A stretch of 64,000 nucleotides of DNA from Larus michahellis. Taxonomy: Eukaryota; Chordata; Aves; Charadriiformes; Laridae. The notes beneath the pieces are model-generated. The model was not told the origin of the DNA and did not search any database. It was given only the letters and a program-made list of their open reading frames with translations. A program made the translations under genes and the position numbers. Within the stretch, counting starts at the first letter, position 1. Each line of letters opens with the position of its first letter. Location: contig NC_133903.1 in assembly GCF_964199755.1 (NCBI RefSeq), positions 563,001 through 627,000 of the forward strand, in the 5' to 3' direction. Positions 26,330-40,500 of the stretch are shown one piece after another.

Positions 26330-26466
26330 GGATTTTTGTCTTGATGGTAATTGTTTTGATAATAAACTTTAAGTTTTGATGGTCAATATTGGTAATGCCG
26401 GGTTTGATGGTGAAAAGTTGTTGGTTTTGATGATAAAGAGTTGTTGGTTTTGACGGTAGGTTTAGT
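26330..26466. repeat. Degenerate tandem repeat with a TTTTGATGGT-like core
   Basis: The core (TTTTGATGGT, TTTTGATGAT, TTTTGACGGT) recurs several times, spaced roughly 20-30 bp apart. The best pair shares the longer unit GTTGTTGGTTTTGA. Copies are diverged, so this looks like an old minisatellite rather than an active array. It lies in the CYTH3-USP42 spacer. Confidence 0.65.
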
Positions 26467-26989
26467 TTGAGTATTGAAGGCTTCCACGGGTGAGCTCGGC
26501 CTCTGGAAGACAAAAGGAAGCAAAGTCACTCCCTGACGCACCTTCAGCGCGCGGCCGTGTCTCTCTCTGGTTTCCCAGCGAAGCCGCGGCCCCACACAGG
26601 CTCCCGCAGCTCGACCAGGGGCTCCCGCAGCGTGTTCCCCCCCGTACAGCGGCGGCACTTCAGCGCGGTGACCCGCACCCAGTCCTGGGACAAAGCTGCC
26701 TGCTTCGAAAGCCACCAGCCGACCTCAGCTAAATTAAATCAGGTTGAAGTTTCGCCTAGACACGCCCTTGTGTTACTGACACCCTGGTGGGCGAGCTGAC
26801 CAACGCCCACCCCCAAAAGCAGCAGCCTTCAGGAACTTGCTGGAGAGAACGTGTGGGAAATTAACTGCTTTAAAGCTGCTCCTTCTCCCATCCTAGCTGG
26901 GTTTTTCCTAAATCACAAGCTATCACTAGCCCTTTTCAGCCTTATTGATTCATTCACAGTGACACGAGTCCTGGTGCCAAGGCGCGGCC

Positions 26990-27415
26990 TACCGCTCGTG
27001 TGGCGCTTGGCCCTTGTCTGCCCCGCGCTCGCGAGCGGCCCCGTGCTCCCCGACACCCCGCCGGCGCCGCCTGTTCTGGGATGGGGTCCATCATCCCAAA
27101 AGTCCTACTCGAGACCCGTTTTTGCAGAAGAAGAGCGTCCTTCCACAGGATGACGCCAATTAACATCCAGGCACCGGCTGAACAACGCCAACCCGCGCGT
27201 CGCGGGCTGCCGGCGGGCGCTCGCACCGGGAGCGGGGTCGCGCCGCGGGGCTGGAGCCCCGGCCGGAGCCGCCGGAGCCGGGCGCTGCCGCGGCCGCCGC
27301 CCCGTGCCTTTGGCCGGCTCGGAAAGGCCGAGTCCGCCCCCTGCTGGCCGCAGCCGCCCCCGCGGCCGGGCCGGGCCGGAGCGGACGCGTTTTGTCCTGC
27401 GCCGCTCCCGTTCTC
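26990..27415. promoter_or_regulatory. Orphan CpG-rich block, possible CpG island
   Basis: Densest at 27185-27405, with many CG dinucleotides and runs such as GCCGGAGCCGCCGGAGCC and GCCGCGGCCGCC-like sequence. It is about 1 kb beyond the inferred USP42 3' end and 2.6 kb beyond CYTH3. No known gene start is expected here. It could be a promoter of an unannotated transcript, an intragenic-type island, or a GC-biased remnant. Confidence 0.5.
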
Positions 27416-28151
27416 AGCTACAACGGAGACGCTTCTAGTGCAGGAAGGGCTATTTTGCCATTACTGCCATTAAAGTCTCTTTCTTTGGCAGCAATAGTAT
27501 TTGAAAGACCTCAGTTCAGTCCTTCTTAAGTTTTCCTTCTTAAAGGGATAAATATCATATTAAATTTTAAAGGCAGAATGCGTGAACAATCACCTTTTCC
27601 TCCGTACTATACTTTCAGAATAAAACCTCTGGTTGTCTATGTCCCAAAATACAATGGTTTTCCCACAAATGCTCTTCCTCTTTGCCTTAAGCGACAATCT
27701 CCTGCCTGCAGCAATTGGTTTCAACGCGGAAACCACATGAAATTTTTGAAAAATCAAAATCTCTTCCAAGATTAAACCTCTGCAAATTGCGAAATGCATT
27801 CAGCTGTAAGATGAATTCTTTTCTTTTCTATGCCAGAATTGCCATTTTCAACCCTGGGCTATTCATGAACAGCATTCTCACTGACTGTTAACCCAATTCT
27901 TCAACTGTGGGTAGGTATACAATGTAGAAAATTTAAAAATAAAACTTCCTTTTGGATAGCGAGCTGTCTTCTTCAGGGATTACTTCAGTTACCTATTGGA
28001 GTAAAATGGATGGCTGGGGGGAGGTGTTCGCTTATTAAAATATCTGAGTAACTGGGACTGGCTCGATGTCCGATAACGGGCATTCAAGAAGGTTCTATTT
28101 TTGTAATAAACACCTCTGTTCAGAAAAATTTCATGGGAAGTGTTGTCAAAT

Positions 28152-28157
28152 TTTATT
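28152..28157 (-). terminator. USP42: Candidate poly(A) signal of USP42
   Basis: AATAAA on the minus strand (TTTATT on plus), about 270 bp after the proposed stop. First canonical hexamer downstream. ATTAAA variants much further on (about 25592 and 25664) could serve a longer form. Confidence 0.45.
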
Positions 28158-28425
28158 TTAGATGTTGCATTTGTTGCAGCGTGCAATCTTCTTCCCTGCA
28201 TAATTCTAGAGCTAATTCATTTAAACCGTACTATCTCCTGCGAGCCCAGCTCAGGACCACGACGAGCAGCAGCAGAGTGTGAATTCAGTCAGGCGCCCAG
28301 GTCTGTCTTTAGCTTTCTATGACAAGCACCGAACTGACTTTTTAATATCGGCCCACTTCTCTGTATTTTTTAAGCCTACGCCAACAGAAAAAACCAGCAC
28401 TAGTAAATAAAAGAATAGCAGGAAC

Positions 28426-28517
28426 TTAACGTACTCCCCGGGTCTTAAATTGCGAAGTGTCCTCTGGAGGGTTAACAACTGTGAATTCAGGGGGCTTAGG
28501 AGAAGGCAGATCTACAC
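28426..28517 (-). CDS. USP42: Probable USP42 terminal coding exon
   Basis: The exon ending at 29081 leaves one spare base (ACA G). At 28518-28519 a TTTCAG acceptor opens two bases plus codons, reading [14 protein letters not shown] and ending KTRGVR with a TAA stop. The phase fits exactly and the stretch looks like real coding sequence (rich in Pro, no stop before the end). The tail does not resemble the human C-terminus (RLFEYGQGD), and the pyrimidine tract is weak, so another last exon or retention of the preceding intron remains possible. Confidence 0.5.
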
Positions 28518-31500
28518 CTGAAACAGCCACCAACTCCCCTTACTCTGATGAGCAGCCAGCACTGCTTCTGTGCTACGGGAGAGCTGACGGTAGCACTGTA
28601 CTGAAATCCATCGCTCCGGCAGCCTTTGGGGAAGACGGTGTTTCACTCCAATATTACAGTATGACTAGCCCGGGAGCCTCATGTCCTCATCTTCCTTCTC
28701 GACTGCTGCGCTCCTCTCTACTACTCACTTCTTTTTTAAGACAGAGCCGCCCAAGGGTTTTTTCCTAGTTAGCTGGACTGAATTTAATATGGCATCTTGC
28801 TTCTCTCCCACTTGTTTGCCACTTAACCATCAGATGAAATTAAAATTACTTGCCCTTCAACCCCTTCGCAGCTTTATTTCAGACTTTCTTTCCTAGCAGT
28901 CATTTAAAAATGGAAAGCAAAAAAGCCTATCAACTTTTTGTTTTTTAAACATTAATGCGGACTGTTGGGAAGCCATGATGTAAAGCCGAGATTTCATCAC
29001 GCAAGCGTTTAAAGATTGTTTTAAACAACAGTGCCTACGTGAACAGAAAGGAGTCCTGCGAACGCGCCCTGGGCCCTTACCTGTAACGTACTCACTGGAT
29101 GTGACGGAGCCGTACTTCTTGCTGTCGCCCGCTCCAGAAGGCTTCCCTTCCTTGTGGGCTTGGTTACTGCCCTGGTGTCTGTATTGCTCACAGAAAGAGC
29201 CGCCTGGAGGACCCGATTCTTCCTTCTTCTCCCGTGATTTCTTCTGGAAACGGGGATCTAAATATTCCAAGAAGCCTTTCAGTTTCCTGATATGTTTCTT
29301 CTTTTTCTTCTTTTTCTTATGTTTGCGATTGTCATTGTCAAAGCGGAGCACAGAGAAATCCAAATCATAAAGTCTGAAGGAAACATGCAAGTTAAAAATA
29401 GAAAACAGATGTGGCACTTGATGCATATATGAAACGTTATTTATTTTACCGCAGGTGACGACTTGCAGCGCGTCAGCTATTTTGTGGCAATTTCTGCCCA
29501 TCTAACTTACTTTAGATGCAGCAAACTTACGCCCTCGGTTTGAAGGACAATAGGTCCTGGTTTGTACACAAACCATTAACGGGGGCTAGTTGTGGAGTAA
29601 GTGGAATTAAAAAAAAATAAAAAAATTGTTGTAACCTAATCAAGAACGGTGCGCAGATGCGATTCTAACAATGTGGTCCAGATCTAGTGTTCTAACACAA
29701 TTCAGCAATATTTGTCCTATCTTCACTCGACCAACCTAAAGACACAATCCCCAGCCAGATTATGCTATATAAATAACTTAGAAACAATGGAAAAAAGGCA
29801 GACATGAGAAACACCCAGAAAAGAACTACGAAAAATTGCCGATTATGCTGGAATCCTTGCTTACTTGTAATCCTTCTCTCGATGTTTATCTTTGGACTTC
29901 TTTTTCTTCTTGACCTTCTTATATTTTTTCATTCTTTGGTCGTCTATCTTTCGGCATTTCTTTTCTAGTTCGCTTCCGCTTTCTTCTGTGTGGGTATATT
30001 TTCTTTTGCCATTTCGTAGTTTTTCTTTTCCATTTTCCCGGGAAGAGTCCTCAAAGTTTGAATGAGCGGGCAGGGGTGGAAGCGCGTGCCTTTCCCGAGC
30101 GTATTTGTCAGGTTGCTGCTGAGGTACCGAACAATGATGGACGTTGGCTCTGTGGCTGCTGAAGTGATGGACGTCCTCCTCTCTAGCGAGCGCGCTGTGA
30201 GGCCACCTGCTTTTGCAATGATAATCCTTATGTGACCTGTTGTTGTAGGCTTGGCTGGATTTGTCAAAGTCTTTATCACAATAAGAGGGCTTTCTCTCTC
30301 TGCCGTCTCTTGTTCCATGGGAGGAATAATAATCGTTGTAGTATCTGCATTTTTCCCATCTCCGTGGTTCATCCTGATAGTATCTTTCTCTGCTCCAAGT
30401 TCTCTCTCCTTTGGAATGATAATACCTATTCCGGTCTTGTTCTGTTCTTTCTCTGCTTCGGGATCTGTAACGAGAATATTTTCCTGAGCTTTTGCCGTTA
30501 CTTGGACTGTTCCTTTCATTGTGGGAAGATCTGTACTTGCTGTCATTGCAGTACTCCTGCTTATGACGATTTTGCTTGTTTGTTTCCACACTGCGAGAGC
30601 ACCTCCTCCTCTTGTGGGAATGATCATCTGCTTTGCTTCTGCTTTGCTTCTCCTTCTCCCTCTCTTCAGTGTCCGAGTGTTCTCTCTTCCTTCGGTAGTG
30701 CTCTTTGTCAGTTTTTTTAGAGTCGTATATTTTTTTCTTATATTTTTTCCTATGTTTATCTTCTTCACATTTTTTATTACTCAGTCCCTCATTTTCTCTA
30801 GAAAATTGACTCTCCAAAACTTTATCCAGCTTCGTAATAGAAGAGTCATTAACAGGTGGTACCTCTACGTAGTTATTAGAAGTGTCCTTTTTATCTTGGC
30901 ATTTATCTGTAATATCTAGAGATGCGAGTTTTTTAGAACTACATTCAATGTCAGACTTTACAGAGCAAGTTTGCCCTAATTTCTCTTCACTCTCAGGAGA
31001 CCCTTTGATGTACAAAGGATTTTCTTTTGAAATGAGTTCAGGTTCTTTTGATCTTCTTGGTTTGTCTTTGTCTCTACTGTCTTCAGACTCACGCTGCCCG
31101 AAGAATTCATCTTCAGCGTCCAAGGATTTTTTCCTGACCTTGTGCTGACCATTGATACTGGGATGCGCGTTATCAGCTTTAGTTACAATACTTTCAGCAA
31201 CAACTTCTTTGGTAGAAATGGTTTCAGAATCTGACTGAGGAAAAAGATTCTCAACCTCACAGCTAAAGTTGGAAGGAACCTTCCTGGATTCTTCATAGGC
31301 GAACAGTGCTTCCATCACTACAGTTTCCATAAGAGCATCATTCTCAGAAGATTTCTGAGGTCCAGGGACACTGCACAAAATAAAAAAACCATTTTTCGTT
31401 TGAAAAAGTCCATCTAAAAGATGAATGTTAGGAGAAAAATCCCCTTCAGTAAAAAAATTGGTGGCTACTGGAAAACTCTTGAGACATTCCTTTCAGAAAC

Positions 31501-34500
31501 CTATTCTTCTGCCTTTCCCAGCTCCCAGAGAAGGTGGCGTTTTCCCCCTCTTGATTCTGCAATGCTTCTGCGTTAAAAAACCCACCCGACACGTCTGTCT
31601 CCCTCCACTTGCTGCTCTGAATCACATCAACAGCCAAACCCACTGCGTCTGCTCTCCCCCCAACCAGAAAAAAAGTAAACACGTGGATTTCCCTCTCGCT
31701 CCCAAATGGAGGAGCAGACGGTGGGAATTTACATTCACGCATCCTAGGATGGAAAAAAAATGGAAAGAGGAGCAGAAAAAGTATTACAGACAATGGAAAA
31801 AAAAAATGAAAAACATTCTACAAAGAATCCAACATTTTCGAAGAGTTACTCAGTGCTGATGTTTGCAACACTAGATGTACAGTGTGGAATTCTCTGTACT
31901 GATTTAAATCTTTCTATTACATAGTGTTAGTAGACAGGTTAAACAATGATAAACTTGCATGAAATCCTGTTTTAAACAGAGCGTACTCATTTTACCTTCT
32001 TTCCTCTGACGAACTGTTCAACTGGCTGTACGTGAGAGATTCTAAGATTATTTCTTGAGGAACCGGTGACAAAGCTATAGGCATCTACAATTAAAAAGCA
32101 CAAGTTAATAGACAGAAAAAATACTATCTTTAGTAGAAAACTACCATTTGCAAAATCTCTACATTAGATGTTTGTTGATCTACGTTAGCGACAAGATCGC
32201 TTTGAGTTATACGCGCTATCCCCATTTTACACATCGCCCCGCCAAACACATTTACGAAACTTAAGAAGTATTATCTCAGGTGAACTTCTCTCGAGTTGAC
32301 GTGTTCTCATATGTCAGCTCAGCTTCTCGTGGGATAATAGCACAAAGTGTTATGATGAAATTTGTGCTGTGTGCTTTCTCAGTACTTCACGTGATTAGGG
32401 ACATTATAATGCTCCCGAATACATCATAGGTGAGAAATTCTAGATGGAACAAACATAACTCACTGTTTCAAGCAATCCGTTTGTTTTAGAAAAGAAAATC
32501 TCAGAAGGTTTAACGGGTTGGACTTGGCAAGCGGAATCATCAAGTTTCAGTCCATTTTCTTTAGATTCGTTATCTAAACTAATAGCACCATTTAGTGAGT
32601 CATTTTTTGGCAGCTCATGCTGAGACCTTTCCTCTTCAGCAGTCTGACAGGCAGAATGGGAATTCGGCAAGGTACGGACCACCTTCCCAATCAGAATTCC
32701 ATTAGAAGCTATTATGTTGCAATTCCTTTTAAACAAGCCCTTCGACTCCTCAGATTTTCCTGAAGTTTCTGGAACGTAATGGACTGTGTTATCAGAGCCG
32801 AGTTTAGGATTTCCATTCACTGCTGGCTCAGCAAAGATTTCATCAGGAACTTCTTGTTTGGAAACGTTAGTAGCCACTGCCATTGTAGATGCGTTTGAGG
32901 TAGACTCTGCTGCAGAAGAATTTGTAATTGTGGATGAAGGAACGGGCTTGCTCAGATCCTCATCCTCCACAGCGCTGCTAAGACAGTCAGGCTGTGACAC
33001 AGTCTGACGTGCAGGCAACTTGTTATGAATACTGATAGTGATCTTCTGGTTTTTTGATGGATCCGTATTTGAAGGCCTGGTAATTGCCCAGTTTTGAACA
33101 CAAGCTGTTGGCGGAGCTGAAGACGGCCTTTTTAGGGTGACACCAGCGGTATTTGGATCCTCTTTTAGGGGTCCATTTCCATTTAAACGACTTGAATTCT
33201 GTATTTAAAATAAGAGGTTGCAAGATGGGTATATGCAAACACACAGCATTTAAAGTTTTAAAACATGAAATTCTCCCACTAAATATTTCTACAAATTGCC
33301 TCAACACCTAAGAAGAAAAAACACCCCCATTCAAACACAAATGTGTTTAACTCCCGCTTTTGGTTTCCTGCATACTGGTATCAAATGACCATCATTTCTG
33401 AAACCCATCCGAATAACTTAATATTGACTGAGCTATTCCCATATACATTTATTTTCCCCTTTAAACATTCACATTGTTCTGGTACTCAGGAACAAGACAA
33501 CTTGTTTTCACCATGTCAGATAACATGACACTGATGGGGAGGGGGGAAATCTTTACTTTTGTTTATATTTTTTTTATTATTTAAGCATTAATAGACTACT
33601 TAAATTGTCCCAAGAGCATAGCTCTCAGTGCTTTAGAAAGCTGAGCTGGAAGTATACAGTCATGAAGTAGCACGGCTGCACGATTTAGGATTAGCCACTG
33701 TCTGAATAATTCCGGCTGTAGCATGAGGGCTGGGAGGCAGCTGCAGTGTGGGAGGGGAAAATAAAGCTCAGATGCTAAAAACCACCAACAACAAAACCTC
33801 GCACCAAAACCAAAATCCACTCTCAGTTTCGTGCCATTACCTGTCCCCCTCAAATTACCTTAATCATATGAGGAGGAAGTCGTGGTCCCATAAATCCAGC
33901 CTGCTTGCTATTAGCCCCTCGCTGACCAAGGAATGAACGGGGATAAGACGGTGCAGGTAAGTAAAAAGCACGTTCTCCGAGTGTCAAATCATAGCGCCTT
34001 GGGAAAAGAGCAGCAACCTTAGTTTAGAGTTTTCCTTTCAGCCTATTCTTGGCTTAAACCCCACCCTATAATTTTATAGGAACAGTTTACATGACACAGA
34101 AGACATCTATGGAAGACTTACCCAAGACTACAAACTGAAAATTAGATAATGGTCTTCCTACAACGACTATCCTTTCAGAGCAATAACTCATCCTTACACC
34201 ACCTATGGACTTAATTCCTCCTCTTTTCTAAATTAGCCAGCTACAGAGAGCATGGATATAGCAATGTACGCAAGTGCCGCAGTTTAAGGCCAAGCAACGA
34301 AAGACAATAAACAATATGGGGAATTTCAGGTTAGACAGAACTGAATTATACAGAGAGTAATCTTTTCTTAGGACAGAAAGAAAAACATTTGGAAAAAAGA
34401 AAAATATCAATAACATGAGAGTAAATATATTCTGAACACATTTAGTATTTGTTATTACCTGATATAAAAAAGTACATAAGCTTGCTGATTGAGAACTGTT

Positions 34501-37500
34501 TTGATATCAGAAAGGTCTACTGAGGCATCATTCATTCGATACCAAAGTCCATTACCGGCCTGCAAATAAAGACAATGGTATCTTTAGATAAACTGCACGT
34601 TTTCCAAATGGCATCACAGATAGAACACTACAGAATAAAACATACCAAAACAAATCAAACAAAACACATCATGCAACTTTCCCCTTAAAAACAGTGGTTA
34701 CCAGTAACATTATAATTTCTTTGTTAGCACGGATGTCACCCTGTTAGAAACCCCGCTGATACCTACCTTTATGAAGCAGAGATAGTGTCCTGCGTTACAG
34801 TTGAAACCACTATGTACAAGAACTGCATATAAAGCATAGATGAGCGGTTCTCCAATTGATTGGGACATGTATGCTCGAAGATCCAAATATTCAGGGTATT
34901 TTACATCCTAAACACAGACCAAGAAGATTCAAAAATTATCTTGGAATACTTCATGGAATAGCACAAGAAAACCACTTCTAAGAACACAGACTAGGATTAT
35001 ATGAATATACTTTTTGATTCATTTAAACATACCTATTCTCATAAACAACATCTAATAATTTAAGTTGCAGAGAGCTGTTTTCTACAGAATTAGCTCTTTA
35101 AGAGTAAAGTATATTTTTATGGTCGCACAGGAATTTTATCATTATTAAAAACGAAAGAAAAAGCCATCGTCGTTATATTGACTTTTCTTAGACTATAGTT
35201 ACTCGTCTATAGTTATTGCCTGCAAACGTTACAACTTTTAAATGAGTATTCATCTCTGAGAAATCTCCCATTCCAAGGAGATAAAGTTCCGTTACAGCTG
35301 TAAATATACCTTGTTGATCTTTCCACCTGTAAAATTCGCAAATCTTTTCAGTGATATTGTGAGAACGTTGGAAGATCGATGTATCGTATATCTCTTCGAT
35401 GCAGGAACCATCTTTTTGCACCTTATAAACAAGCACAGACAAATGTTTAACAGCATATTCTTTCTCCCCCCGAAAAAGTCAAACAAGTTTTCATCTCTCA
35501 CACATGCTTATGCTATTTGAATGATATTTACTTGCATAATATGTTTTTTCTTTTCATAAATCCATACACTGCATTTCAGGTTTGTTAATAGAGAGAAGAT
35601 AGCAGGATATAAGAGGACAGCTCTACAGAACAAAGAATAAAGGATTTAGAACATTATCTTTTGATAGCCAAACAGATGTCTGAACATGTGTCTTTGTTAT
35701 GACAAAAAGGTAAGGCTTCCCAACAGCTCGGCACAAAGCAGGACCAGGAACCTCTCGCCAGAGCACAGCACCAGAACATAAGGCCAGGTACCATTTCTTG
35801 TAACACCAAAGCAGCTATTTTGAACCCCTGTCCTGGATACATTCTTTCAGCTTTCTGCTGGAATGCAAATAGTAAAAGTGGAACAAGAGAGTCTCGGTCC
35901 CTGGGACTAGAAACTGCAAGTAATTTCCAAAATGGATCATACATCAACATAAAAAGTTCACTGGAAGGCAAGAGTCATCCTGCAGGAGGGAGAGGTCGGA
36001 CAGCAGCAAGTCTTTGTGCACTGAGGTGGCCTGGAAAGACACCGAAACCACCTGCAGCCTTACGTCTTCCTCGACCACAACCTGTAACCTACGAGAATTC
36101 TTTGTACCTTACGTGTTGCTTGATAGGATCCACAGACCAAAATGAATCTGGGACTGAATCACTCTAACAGCCTATTGGATGCTCTTTATTCAACAGCTGC
36201 ATTCAGGTTTCCTAATTAACTTATAGTTTTCCAACAACAAAAAGCAGGTTTTGCATTTTTCATTTAGAAGGATCAGACAGGAATGTTACAGAACCAAGCC
36301 CAGCGGCCTTTGCTTTTCTGAGTTCATCTTATACAAACGTTCAATGCATTTACGTATTAGAAACATTTTACACATTGATCAGCATATAGGACATCTTAAC
36401 TCCGTCTGCTTTCCCTAAGCAGAGGTTAGGTTTAGGCGGCTCATTCCAGACGACAGTAGTCCACAGGGTTTACAATTCAAGAACCGTGCGAGACATTGTT
36501 GGGCGAGCCAGCAGAGGTTGCTCACGTCAGTTACCACTGAGCTTGTTCACATTCCCCGAGACCCAATCTCACTTTGTTCCGCAGTGAACACGGGGACCTT
36601 CAGCAAGCTGGTGTTGCCTCCCACCCCACGTTGTTGCCCATAGCTCTCTGCTTCAGCTCACCACTACGCATCAGACACGCTTTTTAACTTGCACTTCCTA
36701 AGCGCAAATCCACACTTAGGAAGGCTGGCAAGCCCCCGGGTAGACAATACTAGGAATACAAGTCTAACGTGAGCTAACGGTCACAATTCTTATAATGTAT
36801 TTACAAATACTCAAACAGAAACACAAAAATTACTCGCTTAGAAACAAATGTATTATTTTCCAAGCTCTGAATGATTTCAGATTTCAGCATATTAGTTGTA
36901 TAAGCAAAACCAAATAAAAGAACAACAGAGCACTGTGTCTCATTATCTTATTTCTAAACAAAGTCAAAAGATAACTTATCTCTAAGTCACACAATACATT
37001 AAATCCGTATCTTGTATTAAGATGTAATTAGTAATAATCTTACTTGCTACACTTATAGCTATTTTCACCGTCCAGTTGTTCTGGTTTCACAAATTGTTCC
37101 AGAGCTCTGGTGACAGATGTAACTGCCTGGATAAAGAAGAAAGTAGAGCACTAAGTCACTGGAAATGCAAAGTTTCAAACACTTACTAGTAGCTTACGAG
37201 AGAACCTTGCTAGTTCATACTTAAGTGACCTACTGCAAACCAGCAAACACAGTAAAGGAGGAGGCAGAAACAAAGTATGTTCAGCATTTATCTCATTTGA
37301 AAATCACTCTACTTCAAAACAAATAAATTTTGCAGTGCTGCAGACAGCATCTGTGGTATACTTTGGCATCAGTAACAAGAACAGTCAGACCCATCAGTCT
37401 AACAATAGATGTATATTGAAGCAGAATAATTGAGAAGTAGCATAGTATCATTGTTTGTGCAGATATAATGATTATTTTTCCAGCTTAAACACAATGCAAA

Positions 37501-40500
37501 CATGGAGACCATTTCCATGGCTTCCACAGAAGAACCAAGCTCAATCTACCCCACTGAGCTGTTTTGTTGTAACAGTACATGTTTTTAAGTAAAATGAGTT
37601 TATTTCAGAAAGCTCTGCAAGTCTTTACACATCTCGACTCTATTCACAAAACACCTTACCTTTATATCCAAAGTAATATCGAGGAATGGCTCGTAGGTAT
37701 CCGAAACTGCTTTGCAGTTCAAGCACTTTACTGGAATCAAAATACAAATGCTTAACAATATGTGAAGGAGACTAACTGTGCAAATTTAAATTATTAATAC
37801 ATATCCTTTAGTCAAATAACAAACTCCTTTACTACAGACAGACAGAAAGTCACAGACCAGTTCGAAGGACAGTAAGATTTTGAAAAAGTACCTCGGGATC
37901 TGAGATATCCTCCAAATATTTGATAAATAAGTGTGGTGGCTTGAGAGGATCTGTCCAATCTGGAAATAAATTATAATCAGACCTCAGAAGGTTTAAGGCA
38001 CAGAGTTAACTCTTCAAACAGTTTTTCTTTTTATGAAAACCAAGGACGTAGATTTTAATTTATGATAGTAAATAAAGGAGTAAGAGGGGCTAGAGAACAT
38101 TTAAAAGCTAATTTGTTTGTGCTTACTTGGTGCTTCCATTCAAGCAAGCTTTCTGCAAAGCATCAACAGTGAAGCATAGGAATTCATGTGCATCCTCTTG
38201 ACTGCCGAAATGGAAATGTTTTCCTATTCCTAATAAATAAGAAGGTTATTATATTTATCTCATATAAAATGAAAGAAAACGCATATTTCTAAAATCTCTC
38301 TTCTTTAAAGTATCAAAATCATTTATATGCATCAAATAATTATTTGAAAAATTAAAAAATAGCAACAAATAAAACCATCTGAAATGACTTACTTTTAAGG
38401 CCATTGATAACAGATGTAGGTTTGATGGCATTGTTAGAGCAACACAGGACTTGGTTAATGTGCGTTTCCATCGTGCACATCATACAGAAGCCTTCTTCAT
38501 GACCTGAAGAGTGAACGAAGGAAGTGTCCCAGCCTAGTCAAATACACGTTGCTACAAAAAAGCCTAAAAAAACCTAATAATCTTTAAGTTACAGGTACAA
38601 TGTCCACTCCCCATGCTACATTCTCGTCTCTTAAGGTGTCAATATCCCAACAGTTTTGTGCCATTTTATTATGCAGAACCGCACAGAATAGAAATGTCGA
38701 TTAAGTCTGTATTGAAGCGCATTTTCTGATGAGAAATCTAAGTAACTATCGCAACGTCATTTCTTTTGCAGGCTGACAGGAATGTCAACTGCAGAATACA
38801 TGAGGAAACAACATTGACAGTGATGATGCAGCACTAAGAGAGAACGTGTGTTATTTTCAGCGTACTGCTGTTAGGTGAGCTACATGACACAGAGCTAAGA
38901 ATCCTCTGGGAGAAAGGGAAGATTAAAGTAATGTATGTATTAGTATTTCTACCCTCCTTTTCTCAACAGGATTCTTAACTGAAACCATTTTTATATATGG
39001 TAAGTTAAATTTTTAGGAATAAATACTAAGATACCAGACTAGAAAGCATATGGGTGTCTTTGTAAAAATACACATATATGGATATGAAAAGAGGCTTCTA
39101 GGCTTAAATACATCGAAGAATAAAGATGAAATTCAAAGAACAGAAATTAAAGGGTTTAAAAATACAAAATTTTATTTGGAATAAAATCAGACTAAATTTT
39201 AATTCAGTCCCCCAAAAATTTCTATTTGAGTTCATAAGAGATTAGCTCGTAGTGGCTTCTAGGGTAGGATTTTGGGGTTTTTTAATGGGTCAACAGCGAA
39301 CAAATCATTTCTCACAGTATTAGTGCCTTACAGTATCTAGGCTGCAAAGACTAAGAATCTACAATGCCAACATCCTAAATTTTACCAGCTTTCTACCATT
39401 AGGAAACTGAAACGCCGAAAATGTTCATCAATGCCTTACTTTACAATGGACTTAATTATCTTAATGAAGCAAGAAATGATCTTTTTTTGAAGTTTTACCG
39501 TAGTGCATTAAATGAACAAATGTACTTTATATGCTATTCTGAGCCTCCTGCTAATACAGTGCTCCAAGCCGGCCTCTACAGATGAAACAGGACAACTAAG
39601 AGTCTTCTGCACAGAATCAGCGCTGTTCTTTCCCCTTTAGAGCTATGAAACAGATTTATAACAGGGTAGAAAGCACTCACATGACTGGGTGTGTTCAAGA
39701 GAAAGCATGTAATTGGCGAGAGGCGGTGTGTAGGTCAAACACTGCAAGGTAGAATTAAGGAAACAGGTGTTGCCGAGGTTCTGCAGTCCAACTCCAACAC
39801 TTTGGGTTTGCTGCCAATCCATACAAATTTTCTCAGGTGGAAAAAGAATCCTCTGTGGCGGGGCAATTCCATCATTAATAACTGCAAGAAAGTTGTATTT
39901 TTGAGAGAGACGTATTGATTTTATTTTAAAAAGGATATTTAAAAAGTAGCCTTCTGCAGGAGCACCCAGAAGAACCAGCTATACGCCAAAACACAAAAAC
40001 ATATGACACACAGCTTTAACACTGCCACTCAAATTTGCTGTCAATGCGCTGTTTTGGACAATAGTTTATTCATCCGGTTTAATTCTTCTAACGCAAGACA
40101 AACTAACACTGATTTTAGTAACTTTTGCCAGGTTTCTTTCTTTTCCTGTCTACAGTCTTTAATCTGATTGTTAATTCGTTTATTGGGTTTTTTTCTTTAT
40201 TGCAACTTAAACCACAACCTTACACTTGTAATTATATGCTAATAAATGTAAGAACTAAGACAGAAAAATAAGTGAGTAACTAGCACAGAAGGTAATCCTA
40301 TAGCTACCAGATCTGTTCCCGAGCAGTGTTATCATTCAAAGATTTGTGAATAATGGAAGCCACGAAGAGCAATGGAAAAATGTATTTTTCTCTGCATAAC
40401 AGAAAAGACATGGAAAAGTCTGCATATTATAAAAAGCTCCCTATAATTGATTCTAAATAGATTAAAACTAAGTTTTGTAACACCAGTCACTTCAGTTGTC

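Larger units (their letters stand above)
24361..28134. other. Spacer between the convergent CYTH3 and USP42 genes
   Basis: No coding exon recognised. Contents from left to right: T/G-rich tract 24408-24466, GC-rich patch about 24640-24870, long AT-rich stretch about 25270-26320, degenerate tandem repeat 26330-26466, GC-rich patch about 26520-26740, and CpG-rich block about 26990-27415. Part of it may be extended 3' UTR of either neighbour. Confidence 0.55.

Noticed and set aside
27000-27473. 157-codon plus-strand frame in the orphan CpG block
   Set aside because: Arg/Pro-rich composition typical of GC-rich non-coding DNA; no splice or homology support.
30232-30919. Plus-strand frames of 132 and 162 codons
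   Set aside because: Antisense to the confirmed USP42 exon 29865-31370; open only because of that exon's skewed codon composition.
31446-31859. Open frames of 115 and 144 codons between USP42 exons
   Set aside because: Intronic, on either strand, no similarity to USP42 or another family recognised.
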